Shown here: positions 55,049 to 64,000 of the stretch, piece after piece | Layout: each line of letters begins with the position of its first letter | How positions within the stretch are numbered: the stretch's first letter is position 1 | Assembly (NCBI GenBank): GCA_037501455.1 | Contig: CM074857.1 | Coordinates: 126,591,501-126,655,500, forward strand | DNA from: Lantana camara | Taxonomy: Eukaryota > Streptophyta > Magnoliopsida > Lamiales > Verbenaceae | Length of the DNA stretch: 64,000 nt | Direction of reading: 5' to 3' | Translations under genes and position numbers: made by a program | The notes under the pieces: model-generated | What the model saw: the letters and a program-made list of their open reading frames with translations, nothing else | The model's database searches: none | What the model was told of the DNA's origin: nothing

Positions 55049-55657
55049 ATGGATTGATCAAGTTCAGCATCAAGCTTCAATTTCGACCACAACACGTCTT
55101 TTCAAGCTATTTGTCAGACGATTTGCTATTGTGGAAGAGGTGTGGTGATGAGGACATCGTGGAAGCCAGATAACCCTGGTCGAAGATTTCTTGCTGCCTT
55201 AAAATGGTTATCTTCTTACTTTGAGCTCTTTCTCCATGATTTTAATACTGAAGATATAAAAATTTGGGTACTTTTTCTGTCAATTTTTTTCTTGGTGGGG
55301 AGCAAGCCAATTTTTTCCTCAATTTTTAACGTGCCCTTGCATATGAAATTTTTGCAGAAATGCAAATTCTTCCAATGGCTGGATGATCAAATGTGCGTGA
55401 GATCTAAAGCTATTATACCTGGGCTTTTGAAAAAAACCAACAAGCTTGAGGTTGAACTTGAGCTTGTGGAAACTAAATTGAAGAGAATCAAGATATTTGA
55501 AAGTGAAATAGAGAACATGGAGAAGAAATTTTTTCTAATCGATGCCCTGGAAAGTGAAATTCTTGCGAAGGATGAACATGTTAAAAACCTTACGAAATGG
55601 CTGTTTTTTGCCATAACATGCTGCAATGTTGTTTTTTTCTTGTTTGTTATGTTGTAA
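55049..55657 (+). pseudogene. zf-GRF domain protein with C-terminal membrane anchor
   Basis: The frame reads ICYCGRGVVMRTSWKPDNPGRRF (CxCG and PGRRF of the GRF zinc finger), and after an apparent 150-base intron (acceptor 'tttttgcag' ending 55367) KCKFFQWLDDQM. A coiled coil rich in E, K and L follows, then a C-terminal hydrophobic segment (LFFAITCCNVVFFLFVML). Small plant proteins with this layout are common and often transposon-linked. The only upstream ATG (55049) is followed by TGA at the third codon, and a cysteine expected after RRF is alanine, so it is probably dead. It lies wholly within the MULE. Confidence 0.68.
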
Positions 55658-55857
55658 ACATTCTATAGGTGTGCACCTTTTATGATTTTTAGTGGACCTG
55701 CATATGAATGTACCCCCAATTAATAGTTATGTATTCCCAACTAACAATTCTCCATGTGTTATATCAATGTTTATATATGAGTTTTCTATCTTGTAAATTT
55801 GTAGAAAACAAGTTATATATATCAGTGTATATAACAATACGAGTCCTATCATCGTTC

Positions 55858-56190
55858 GTTACCGGATTATCCCTCTCTCTCATCCTCTTTTCTTACGAGT
55901 CCGAAACTACTCTAAAGTCTCTTACAATACGTTCCTATCATCGTTCGTATCGAATGAATACAAGATTGTTTCAGTATCTGAGAGTGATAATACGTCAAAG
56001 CCATGTGGATGTCTATTACGTGAAATGTGGTGTTTGGAAAAGGGTTGTGGCTTCTCTTGATGATTATGCCATTCGTATGCATTTCCGTGGGGCTTTTGTC
56101 CATCGGTGGTTTACTAAAAAGAATTCTTTTGAGCGTGGGATCGTGGGGTTTTGTCCATTGGTGGTTTACTAAAAAGAATTCTTTTGAGAC
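55858..56190 (+). repeat. Copy of the LTR/F-box junction inside the MULE
   Basis: This is almost identical to 60426-60757, which spans the right end of the LTR and the first 240 bases of the F-box remainder. It includes the junction 'cgttcgtatcgaatgaatac' near 55955 and the doubled 'tggtttactaaaaagaattc' motif. The match ends at 'gaattcttttgag'. Confidence 0.9.
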
Positions 56191-57840
56191 TCATATAACT
56201 TATCCTCAAAACCAACATCATGTTCAAGCACATTATCAGCCATTGTTTGATCATTTTGTTTTTCAATATCAGCAAGTGTGAGACCCGGATTTTTTCAAAA
56301 AAAAAAAGGGGGGGTTTATTTTATTTATTTGCTTTAACCATATTCTTTGTTATTTAAATAATAGTTATATTACTAGATAATGATAGAAAGAATTATTTAG
56401 ATAATGACAGTCTGTTTGACTCTAAATTGATTAAAAGCTCTATTTATTTATTGTGTACGTATTAGAGTTCTGTAGAATATTTTCTTTGGTATTCACAAAG
56501 AATCCCCTTATTGCTCTCAAAGAAAATCGCCATTAGAAAATGATTTATATGAAGTCAGTAGGTGGTTTTCATCATGTCGTCGAAGTAAGTAATTCTTGAC
56601 GATTTCTACCTTATTATATTTTCCTTAAATTATTGGTATGGTTTCAATTAAATTGTTTTGATGAAAAATATATTCTTGAAGTTGTGAGTTTTTATGAAAA
56701 TTAAGATCAAGCATATAAATAAAATTATTGTTTTTCGTTCCGCATGAAAATTGTTATTTTTCATGAAAATATGATTATGGGATCGAATCATTGTTTTAGA
56801 CCATTGGGTTATTTGTTGGCGCCCGGAACTTGTTCCATCATTGTTTGGCCACCCAGCGGGAGTACAGCTGGATTATTGTTTGGTTATTGTCCATGGATAT
56901 CCATTTAGCCGACAACCCTGCCTAGGAATAGAATGATGGTCTTAGTATTGTTCTTTGAGCTAAAGTAAATTGTTCATTGACTCATTGTTTGGAAATTGTT
57001 ATGGTTTATTGATATGAAAATCCATATGATATTATTCGTATAAAATGCTAATTTTTTGAAGTATGCTTGATCGGGTAGGGAAAGTCTTGAATTACTTATT
57101 GAGTGTGCAGCTCACCCCCTTTGCTATTTTTTTTCAGAAAATCAATCGTTCTTTGGAATTGAGGAAGATGGGTAGAGTGATTTTACTTTAAGATCGGGAT
57201 CTTAGATGCTCTGTACCCAATCAAGAGTTTTGTATTTTTAAAGGATTTTGTACTTTTATCTTTATAAAATTAATTATTGTCAAGTTTTGTTTTTCCAAGA
57301 AGGCTTCGTGTTGTCGGGATGCAACCGACAACACGGCCGATCACGTCTTATTTTTTTGGGGCGTGACAACAAGTTTTTCTGGATACCTACGTTTATATTC
57401 AGCCAGCCATTCATCAGAATTGTCTATCCTCCTGAAGAAATCAGGACTTGACTCCCTCTCAACACCATTTCCCCCATTGTTATCTTCCCTATTAGTTGTT
57501 TCATCCCTAATCTGCTCACTCGGTTCAACTGCTTCTAGGGATTTTTCCAGAAAAAGGGGATACTCTCTTGTTTTTTTCATGTATTTCCTACCATAAGTCT
57601 TAAGGTCCTCGTCATTGCATATTTTTTTATACCCACCTTTTACCTCGGTGAAAACTTTAATAACACTTCCAACAGTAAACAAATCTTGCATATACTCATC
57701 CAGACATAGTAAATTGAATTTCTCTACATCCACATGGTCAACTTTTCTTACCTTTCCAGTCACATAATTTTCACCTTCAAAAGTCTCATTGTAATAGATA
57801 ACCAATGTAACGCCCGTGGACTCCGGATCTGAAAAGTAGA
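56191..57840 (-). pseudogene. MULE transposase gene, N-terminal (PB1-like) part
   Basis: The minus-strand exon starts at an acceptor (cttttcag, about 57838) and reads GVTLVIYYNETFEGENYV then a VDVEKFNLLCLDEYMQDL stretch. This is the PB1-like domain found at the N-terminus of many plant MuDR transposases. An acidic linker follows. After the solo LTR (56277-57368) it continues as LADIEKQNDQTMADNVLEHD and stops abruptly at 56190, where the captured junction copy begins. The MULE catalytic domain and SWIM finger are missing. Confidence 0.7.
56277..57368. mobile_element. Solo LTR inside the MULE
   Basis: It starts TGTGAGACCCGGATTT and ends GGGGCGTGACA, has the TG...CA ends, and is flanked by gcaag (56272-56276) and acaag (57369-57373), a 5-bp duplication with one change. 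It splits the MULE transposase gene, whose codons continue on both sides. No internal retroelement sequence is present. Confidence 0.74.
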
Positions 57841-58534
57841 ACAAAAAAATGGATATTATAAAGAATGAGCAAAAGATTCTTAAATGCGACAACTACCAGA
57901 GCGTGGGGACACCATGTTCCTTCACTAGCGAAGGGGACCATTACCCACAAAACAGACAACATCAGTAGCAGTGCGTGTACACAAAATATAGAAAAAGAAA
58001 CACCTTTACCAAAACAATAACTCAAACCTATAAAACTTTCTTTCAAGATAAAATGAGATACACTAACGGTACATTGGCGGAGGGCGGCTGAGCATCGCGT
58101 CACTCCTTAATATCACTATCTTCACGAGGTATTTCCGATCAAAATCAAGTTTCTCAGTCTGAAACTTTCAAAATCGCACCAGATTTCATCTAGGGTTTTC
58201 TTAAGTTCTTAGTGTTTGACTTGGGAAAATGTGTGAAGAAAGTGAACGGCCAACCTTTTTGGAACTCAAAGTATTTCAAAGCTTCCTTTTTATCTTATAT
58301 CAAAAGTGATGTTCAAAATTATTTTAAGACAATTTTGTTTACGGAATTGTAAACACGTTTTCAAAGGGCTTAATTTACACAAAATTTTTATTTCAGATCT
58401 GATGTGTAAAAATTATCTTGCCATGTATGATGAAATTTTCCATGTGTGAGCACACATGTAGTATTTCGGCGGGTCAAAGCAATTCCGGTGGAAAAATGCA
58501 CAAAATAGCTAACTTTCCGAGTTAAGGTCTTGGC
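57841..58534. other. MULE 5' region and right-hand inverted repeat
   Basis: This probably contains the transposase leader and promoter (minus strand), then from about 58400 the internal part of the right terminal inverted repeat ('catgtgtgagcacacatg'). Small open frames here are not supported as genes. Confidence 0.45.
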
Positions 58535-59083
58535 TTTGAAAGGCTAAGAAAATACAGCTTGAAAATGAATCCTCTCAAATGCGCGTTTGGAGTGACATCT
58601 GGAAAGTTTCTTGGCTTTGTTGTCCATCATAGAGGTATTGAGGTGGATCCCGGCAAGATAGACGCTATCCAGAAGATGCCTCCACCGGGGAACTTGAAGG
58701 AGCTAAGGAGCCTGCAAGGAAATCTCGCGTTCATAAGGAGATTCATATCTAACCTTGCCGGGAGATGCCAATCGTTTAGCCATCTCATGAAGAAGGATGC
58801 CCCTTTTGAATGGGATGAAGGTTGCCAAAATGGATTCGAAAGCATAAAGAAATACCTTTTGAACCCCGATACCTGGAAAACCACTTATACTGTATATTGC
58901 AGTGCAGGAACGTTCAATCGGTGCCCTAATGGCCCAGGAAAACGTCGAAGGTAAAGAGATGGCCCTTTATTATCTAAGCAGGTCCTTAACGGGGAGCGAG
59001 TTAAAGTATTCTCCAGTGGGAAAAGTATGCTTAGCTCTATTCTATGCCATCAAAAAATTGAAGTATTCTCCAGTTGTATTTTC
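58535..59083 (+). pseudogene. Ty3/gypsy reverse transcriptase-RNase H fragment
   Basis: It encodes KMNPLKCAFGVTSGKFLGF, GIEVDPGKIDAI, LRSLQGNLAFIRRFISNLA and FEWDEGCQNGFESIK, the thumb and connection region of Ty3/gypsy reverse transcriptase. A shifted frame then gives MALYYLSRSLTGSELKYSP of the RNase H. It cuts the MULE's right terminal repeat between 'gttaaggtctt' and 'tattttcaccgg' with no LTR or clear target duplication, so it looks like filler or capture rather than transposition. It is not coding for a whole enzyme. Confidence 0.84.
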
Positions 59084-59476
59084 ACCGGAAAAAAATTTGT
59101 ACCAAAATTGCGAAATGGGTCGAGTTGGTATACTAATTTTGCAATTTTCTCATTCAATATTAGTTTGGTAACTTTGTATTACGTTGATTTATTCCTTTGA
59201 GAGTCCTAGGGGTTTTAGGATACCTCTTCCTTTATATTGTTAAACAAGGTTTGTTTTACGTTCAAGCAATAATAGTTTCAGAATTCCTAGTCTATCTCTC
59301 AAACTCTTTTCTCCTCTAAACTCTCTCCGGTCGGTCTGTCTTTACTGGATTATCCCTCTCTCTCATCCCCTTTTCTTATGAGTCTGAGACTACTCTAAAA
59401 TCTTTTACGATATGTTCCTATCATCGTTCGTATCATTGATGCTTTCATTGAGAGAACGTGATGTCAAATACAATTA

Positions 59477-60160
59477 GTGAAGTTCGTTTCAAGGAAGATC
59501 AACGATAGATGGATGTCCACGGTCGATTTCATGCTTGAGGGTCCAGCGTTGGATTGGTTTCGATGGAGTCAAAGCAACAATTTATTGGATTCTTGGCAGG
59601 ATTTTATCCCCAAGTTTATGTGTCATTTCGACTCGCTGAATTATGTGGATTATTTCGGGTTTTTAGTGAAGGTGCAACAGATGGGATCAGAGACGAGATC
59701 AATTTGGAATTATCAAATGACCTTGGAGAAAGTTTTGGTTATGCCTTCAATTGGGGCACCTTATGTGCCGCGTCTTCGATACCATTACTTCCTAGCCCGA
59801 CACCGCAACAGTTATTGCCGCCGACACCATCTCCAGATCTGCTCATCCAGCGTTTATCTGGTGAAGAGCATTTGGAGCGCGATGCTAAGGGCTTGAATAA
59901 GAGCATGTTGCCTATTGCATTGCCGACTGACGTGTCGCCTATTGCACTGCCCACTGACCTCCTACCACGACAAGGCTCCATTACAGTCGGAAAAGGTCCA
60001 CGAAGTCTTCACGACGCGGGGCAATGGTTTTCCCGAAGAACAATGGTTGGTTAATCGGCCGGATGGGTCTCTTGATGCCGCCTCATGGGAACTGGCTGGC
60101 AACGTTCGACGGATTGTTCCCGACTTACACCTTGAGGACAAGGTGGTTTTTTATGGGCAA
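59477..60160 (+). pseudogene. Gag-chromodomain remnant of the LTR element
   Basis: The first part (FMLEGPALDWFRWSQSNN, FDSLNYVDYFGFLVKVQQ) is a Ty3/gypsy gag region. After a frame change a proline-rich linker follows. From about 60030 another frame reads EEQWLVNRPDGSLDAASWEL and PDLHLEDKVVF, the chromodomain and end of a chromovirus integrase. Protease, reverse transcriptase and integrase core are gone, consistent with one large deletion. It defines the element at 54612-60517 as a chromovirus derivative. Confidence 0.72.
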
Positions 60161-60517
60161 TGGAGTGATATGGATGAATACACACAATATCAAGAGAGAA
60201 CAGAGATTGGATAAAATTGATAGAATTCAATATTAGTTTGGTAACTTTGTATTACATTGATTACTTGATTTATTTCCTTTGAGAGTCCTAGGGGTTTTAG
60301 GATACCTCTTCCTTTATATTTTTAGATAAGGTTTGTTTTACGTTCAAGTAATAATAATTTCAGAATTCCTAGTCTATCTCTCAAACTGTCTTCTCCTCTA
60401 AACTCTTTCCGGCAGGTCGGTCTTTACCGGATTATCCCTCTCTCTCATCCTCTTTTCTTACGAGTTCGAAACTACTCTAAAGTCTCTTACAATGCGTTCC
60501 TATCATCGTTCGTATCG

Positions 60518-60810
60518 AATGAATACAAGATTGTTTCAGTATCTGAGGGTGATAATACGTCAAAGCCATGTGGATGTCTATTACGTGAAATGTGGTGTTT
60601 GGAAAAGGGTTGTGGCTTCTCTTGATGATTATGCCATTCGTATGCATTTCCGTGGGGCTTTTGTCCATCGGTGGTTTACTAAAAAGAATTCTTTTGAACC
60701 TGGGATCGTGGGGTTTTGTCCATTGGTGGTTTACTAAAAAGAATTCTTTTGAGACTGGGATCGTTGCTTTCAATTTGGCAAGTGAGAAGTTTGATGAAAT
60801 CCCTGCCTAA
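60518..60810 (+). pseudogene. F-box gene, 3' part (unit I)
   Basis: It resumes exactly where 54611 left off: NEYKIVSVSEG, then in another frame VDVYYVKCGVWKRV, and in a third IVAFNLASEKFDEIPA. These are consecutive blocks of the F-box-associated domain. A stretch with 'ttgtccat(c/t)ggtggtttac' is doubled (60659 and 60715), and a stop follows EIPA. The C-terminal third of the domain is absent. Confidence 0.8.
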
Positions 60811-61893
60811 ATTTTTCTGGACCAAGAAGCATAATATTAACATGACACAAATTCAAGTTGAAATACATCGAAGGTAGGCTGCATCATTCAGTTCAATATC
60901 AAGGGTAGGACATCAGATACAACAATTTACAAAGCCTTGTTTTGGTTAACAAAACAAAATCTTGACATTCTAAGCCTACATTTGTGCCTTTCAACTAAGC
61001 AAATATTAACCGTCAAACTCCTAAGCATTCTAAAACTGACAACTATGCAATCTTATATTTAAAAGCTCAACTTAGAAACAACCCACTAAAATCTACGGGA
61101 ATATCTGTTGACATTGATATTCGATACTATTCTACAATTTAAAATATTCCATAAATCTCTAAAATGCTTTTAGAAAGTTTTGATGCATCTTACTGTGGAA
61201 TATGCATAAATACAAGTCTAGATTAAACCTAATCATATTCGAACCTCCAAATACTTCCAAGTTACAAAATGTACCTTGACCTGCAACGAATTTAATTTAT
61301 CCTGTTGGGTTTGGGTATAGTTTGATATATTTTGGGAAATGTACCTTGACCTGCAACGAATTTAATTTATCCTGTTGAGTTTGGGTATAGTTTGATATAT
61401 TTTGGGATAAATTACTATAGTTTTGAATAAACTAAATAAATAGAGGATCATTTTTACGAGGCAGTAAGATAAATTTATTTGTTTATACATATAAGCCCCA
61501 TTATTCTCCCAAATCTTATACATTATATGGAAGTTTAATTAACTTCAAAGAATTTACTTAAGCCACAAATCATTAATTCATAAAAATATTACACGAAAGT
61601 GTAAACATAAATGTAGAAACAACATTGGTCAATGGTCAGCCTTTTGTATACAAAGACGACCACCGCAATACGACAAGACACAACAGATACATGAAAACAC
61701 AAATTATTTCTCAAAATTTTTACTGTGTTGGATGTTCCACATGATATGCAACACGATAAATTGATAATTTTAAGAGTGTTCGTGCATGAGAAGTCCCAAG
61801 ACAAAGTAAACAGCCACAACCAAGCAATATACTTGCTCGACAGTTGACACAAATGCAATCATTATGAGTGAATACAACAAAACGCAGCACGAT
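60811..61893. other. Spacer below the cullin-like gene
   Basis: It holds a 70-bp tandem duplication (61267-61336 and 61337-61406, starting 'aaatgtaccttgacctgc') and a diverged GTCCGACACG-type foldback element at about 61620-61795 ('agagtgttcgtgca' end). No gene is supported; the minus-strand frame at 61589-61858 overlaps the foldback and cullin 3' flank. Confidence 0.5.
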
Positions 61894-63939
61894 CTAAGCA
61901 ACTGCATCAAAAGCAGCTTTCTTCTCTTGAATCTGGCTTGCATGCACACTGATCAATTCATGTTGTACCACCTGTTGCAAATGTAGTACTTCAGCATATG
62001 CAAATAGGTATATATCCATTTCACAAGTCTGAAACCCATGGGATCAAGAATTGCTTTAAGTTAAAAACCTCCAGTATTTTGTGTTTGCTTTTGAACCACA
62101 AGTAATCCGAAATCCTCCTTTTCTCCAGTTCTAAGCATTCCTCAGCCTACATATTTTTCAAACATAAGAATATTGTGCCAACTTAATTGCATGAGAGGAT
62201 ATTTATTGAAGTTCGAAAGTTTAGATATGCATGGTAATAGATATTTTTTTTCTGCTCTTGCCGCTGTATGGTTAAGAAATCATAGTTGTCCTCTAGGCTC
62301 TAACCAGTGCTTATGTGTGTGCCTGTGTTTTCTAAGATAATAAAAGAGATAATCACACAGACATACCCCGAAATTGACCAAATTACAAAAACCTCCCATA
62401 AAGTTTGAGAAACTACAGAAACTTCCCCTGATATACTTTGAGATATGGACTGAGACATGTCATGAGTTTTAAGTCAAATATTGATGAATAAGTGTTAAGG
62501 ACTAAATAGGATATTCATACAAATTATAGATCGAAATAATCGAATTTGATGGCTCCAGATATAATGTAAAATCTTTGACGGATGAAATGTTTTTAAGTCC
62601 TCAAAAGTAAGGGGGAGTTTGTGTAATTATTTCAAACTTCATGGCATCTTAGTGTAATTCTCTCTTAATAAAACTAACAAACAGTGTAACTAACGGGATT
62701 GACCTTAAGCATGTAATCATTGTAGGACATGGTTACAATCCAATCTAAGGCCTTTCTTGAATAGAATCTAGCAGTTTCGTCAACAATTCCCTCTTCAATA
62801 TCTTCTGCACAATCTTTATGCCCATTTTCACCAATCTTTTCAAACATTTCAAGTACTTCCCTCACTAGGGCCTCATCGATCTTCTCGCCCTCGCGCTCCC
62901 TATCAATCTAAAAATCGATTTCGTAAGAGAACAAATAAACAGAGACAACCTCAACCAGGACAAACACCAAGAAACTGGTAATTAAGGAAATCAAGAACTT
63001 AACCAATGACAAGACAGCATCCCTAACTTGATCCTTGATCTCTCCAAAAACCTACAAGAAACATTACATAGCTTCAAATACAATCAAAAGATCAAAACTT
63101 TAGAAGTTCAACCAATAGGCGACGTAACTAACTAGATCACAGAATGCTGTGTAGCTGGTTTCTTCGAGAGAGGGTAGTTTCATGAACGGAATATAGTATC
63201 TAGACAGGTGATTGAAGAACCTCGACAACCAATACGTCATGATTTTGTGATTCTTCCATCCTCTTAACAATTCCACCAATAAACTTTCATTCTCTTTGCC
63301 TCTCAAACAAGGCAGAATCTGCAGGATTTCAGAGATAAAGTTACGGTTTTTTCGCTTTATTCATACGAGTGTGTGACATTTGTATGGCAGTTCTTCGTGT
63401 TTACCGTAGAAGAGATGTAGTCCTCAAATGTCTTCTTGTATTGATCATAAAGTTTGTTAACTTCAGGGCTAAGTTTATTCGGATGAGAGACGTTATAGAC
63501 AACACTGATTTCGATTCAGTCAAGAGTACACAAATATTACAGCCCACATGATCAAAATCATCCCCAAAAGTTGTATAAAACTTTAAATTTTAAGGATTTT
63601 CTCAATATATATTCAAACTTTTGCAGCAAAGAATAAGGAAAATTCTGTGAATCTTGATCCCTAAAATGACAGAGAAGGAGAACCCACATGGCATTATGAT
63701 CTCAAGACAGCATTATTACCTCAGAACAGGAAATTACGACGAAAACTTCAGTAAATAACTGAGTTCTTGAGAGGATACGTATACAACCGCATATAGTCCT
63801 CGGAGCTGAAGATCTGATGGTTGGATGGCAATCCTTCAAGTTCAAAACTGTTAGTGAGCTTCTTAACAGCTTCCTCCTGCAAAATGGGCCACGCCTCTTC
63901 GAAGCTCATCAGGTTTTTCACGGCGGCGCCACCAGCCAT
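61894..63939 (-). CDS. Truncated cullin-like protein (N-terminal cullin repeats only)
   Basis: Seven exons join without frame loss: 63939-63779, 63504-63405, 63318-63133, 63051-63004, 62907-62704, 62146-62069 and 61971-61894. All introns are GT-AG. The product is 284 residues. It follows plant CUL1 closely: SFEEAWPILQEE, IFSSEDYMRLYT, LYDQYKKTFEDYI, WKNHKIMTYWLSRFF, EREGEKIDEALVREVLEMF, YSRKALDWI, YMLKAEECL and VVQHELISVHASQI. It stops after about two cullin repeats, so the RBX1-binding cullin-homology domain and the NEDD8 lysine are absent. The SKP1/F-box-binding face should remain. Arabidopsis also has short cullin-like genes. It could act as a decoy scaffold, or be a decaying copy; expression is unknown. 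Confidence 0.82.
62340..62690. repeat. Miniature element in cullin-like intron 5
   Basis: The left side ('aattacaaaaacctcccataaag') and right side ('gggggagtttgtgtaattatttc') are inverted relatives of the element family seen at 43665-43938. It explains why intron 5 (557 bp) is longer than the others (81-274 bp). Confidence 0.5.
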
Positions 63940-64000
63940 ACTCACCTGCAACACGGCGGCGATGAGAATTCCAGATCCAAGTGGAGGATAATTTATAATT
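63940..64000 (-). promoter_or_regulatory. Upstream edge of the cullin-like gene
   Basis: This is the 5' leader side of the cullin-like gene. A strong donor-like 'cag/gtgagt' overlaps the codon just before the ATG at 63939, so the leader may contain an alternative splice donor. The promoter lies outside the window. Confidence 0.35.

Larger units (their letters stand above)
54681..59151. mobile_element. MULE inside the left LTR, carrying captured DNA
   Basis: Flanked by attcaatatt at 54671-54680 and 59152-59161 (9-10 bp duplication). Terminal inverted repeats exceed 150 bases: the left begins 'gaggaaaatgcaaaattgg', and both ends carry 'ataccaactcgacccatttc'. The interior has a zf-GRF gene relic, a copy of the host locus junction, part of a MULE transposase gene and a captured reverse-transcriptase piece. 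The right repeat is split by that last piece. Confidence 0.86.
54612..60517 (+). mobile_element. Chromovirus-like LTR retroelement, internally deleted
   Basis: The right LTR is 60166-60517 (352 bp, starting TGATATGG). The left LTR is 54612-54680 plus 59162-59435, split by a MULE, and ends TATCA. The flanks gatga (54607-54611) and aatga (60518-60522) form a diverged 5-bp target duplication within the F-box codons for TDEYK. Only about 730 bp lie between the LTRs, with a gag piece fused to a chromodomain piece. Reverse transcriptase and integrase core are missing, so it is non-autonomous. Confidence 0.82.

Noticed and set aside
57786..58103. A 105-codon minus-strand frame rich in L, V and F
   Set aside because: It overlaps the leader side of the MULE transposase gene in another frame and has no recognisable domain.

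Overview
This is nuclear DNA from a flowering plant, most likely a eudicot. It is AT-rich, has long intergenic spacers and GT-AG introns, carries plant-type transposons (MULE, hAT, Helitron, chromovirus, SINE, LINE), and holds a tandem array of plant F-box genes. I cannot fix the species from sequence alone.

Layout. 1-12 kb: no intact gene; a mosaic of hAT and MULE miniature elements, two broken copies of a DUF295 (SKIP23/KIB-like) F-box gene, and a truncated LINE with an RNase H domain. 12-36 kb and 47-51 kb: a minus-strand array of CPR1/CPR30-type F-box genes. Five are intact (12107, 19659, 30096, 32996 and 48139). One is frameshifted (17083-18164), one is a chimera without an F-box (35558-36259) and one is a 3' stub (47094-47203). 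Each unit has recognisable upstream and downstream spacers, so sister units act as empty sites that give exact transposon boundaries. Interspersed at 21-28 kb and 41-43 kb are two copies of a composite made of a cullin exon-1 fragment, its intron and a broken coat-protein-like sequence resembling plant partitivirus capsids. One composite was split by a 6.1-kb Helitron.

37.4-40.2 kb: the one clear housekeeping gene, an eRF1 translation release factor with all catalytic motifs and an expanded C-terminal tail. 44.4-46.6 kb: a 2.2-kb LTR-like element with a cluster of short palindromes. 51-54 kb: AT-rich and apparently gene-free. 54.1-60.8 kb: a plus-strand F-box pseudogene split by a chromovirus LTR element, whose left LTR holds a MULE, which in turn holds a solo LTR; the MULE also carries a second copy of the LTR/F-box junction. 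61.9-63.9 kb: a seven-exon cullin-like gene encoding only about 284 residues of the SKP1-binding N-terminal side.

How the pieces fit: F-box proteins and cullin scaffolds belong to SCF ubiquitin ligases, so an F-box array and a truncated cullin in one locus is suggestive, though their co-action here is inference. The strongest novel observations are the expanded eRF1 tail, the transposon-derived C-termini of one F-box subclade, the start codon created by a 5'-leader duplication in one F-box gene, the cullin/coat-protein composite, and the MULE carrying a junction from its own host locus.
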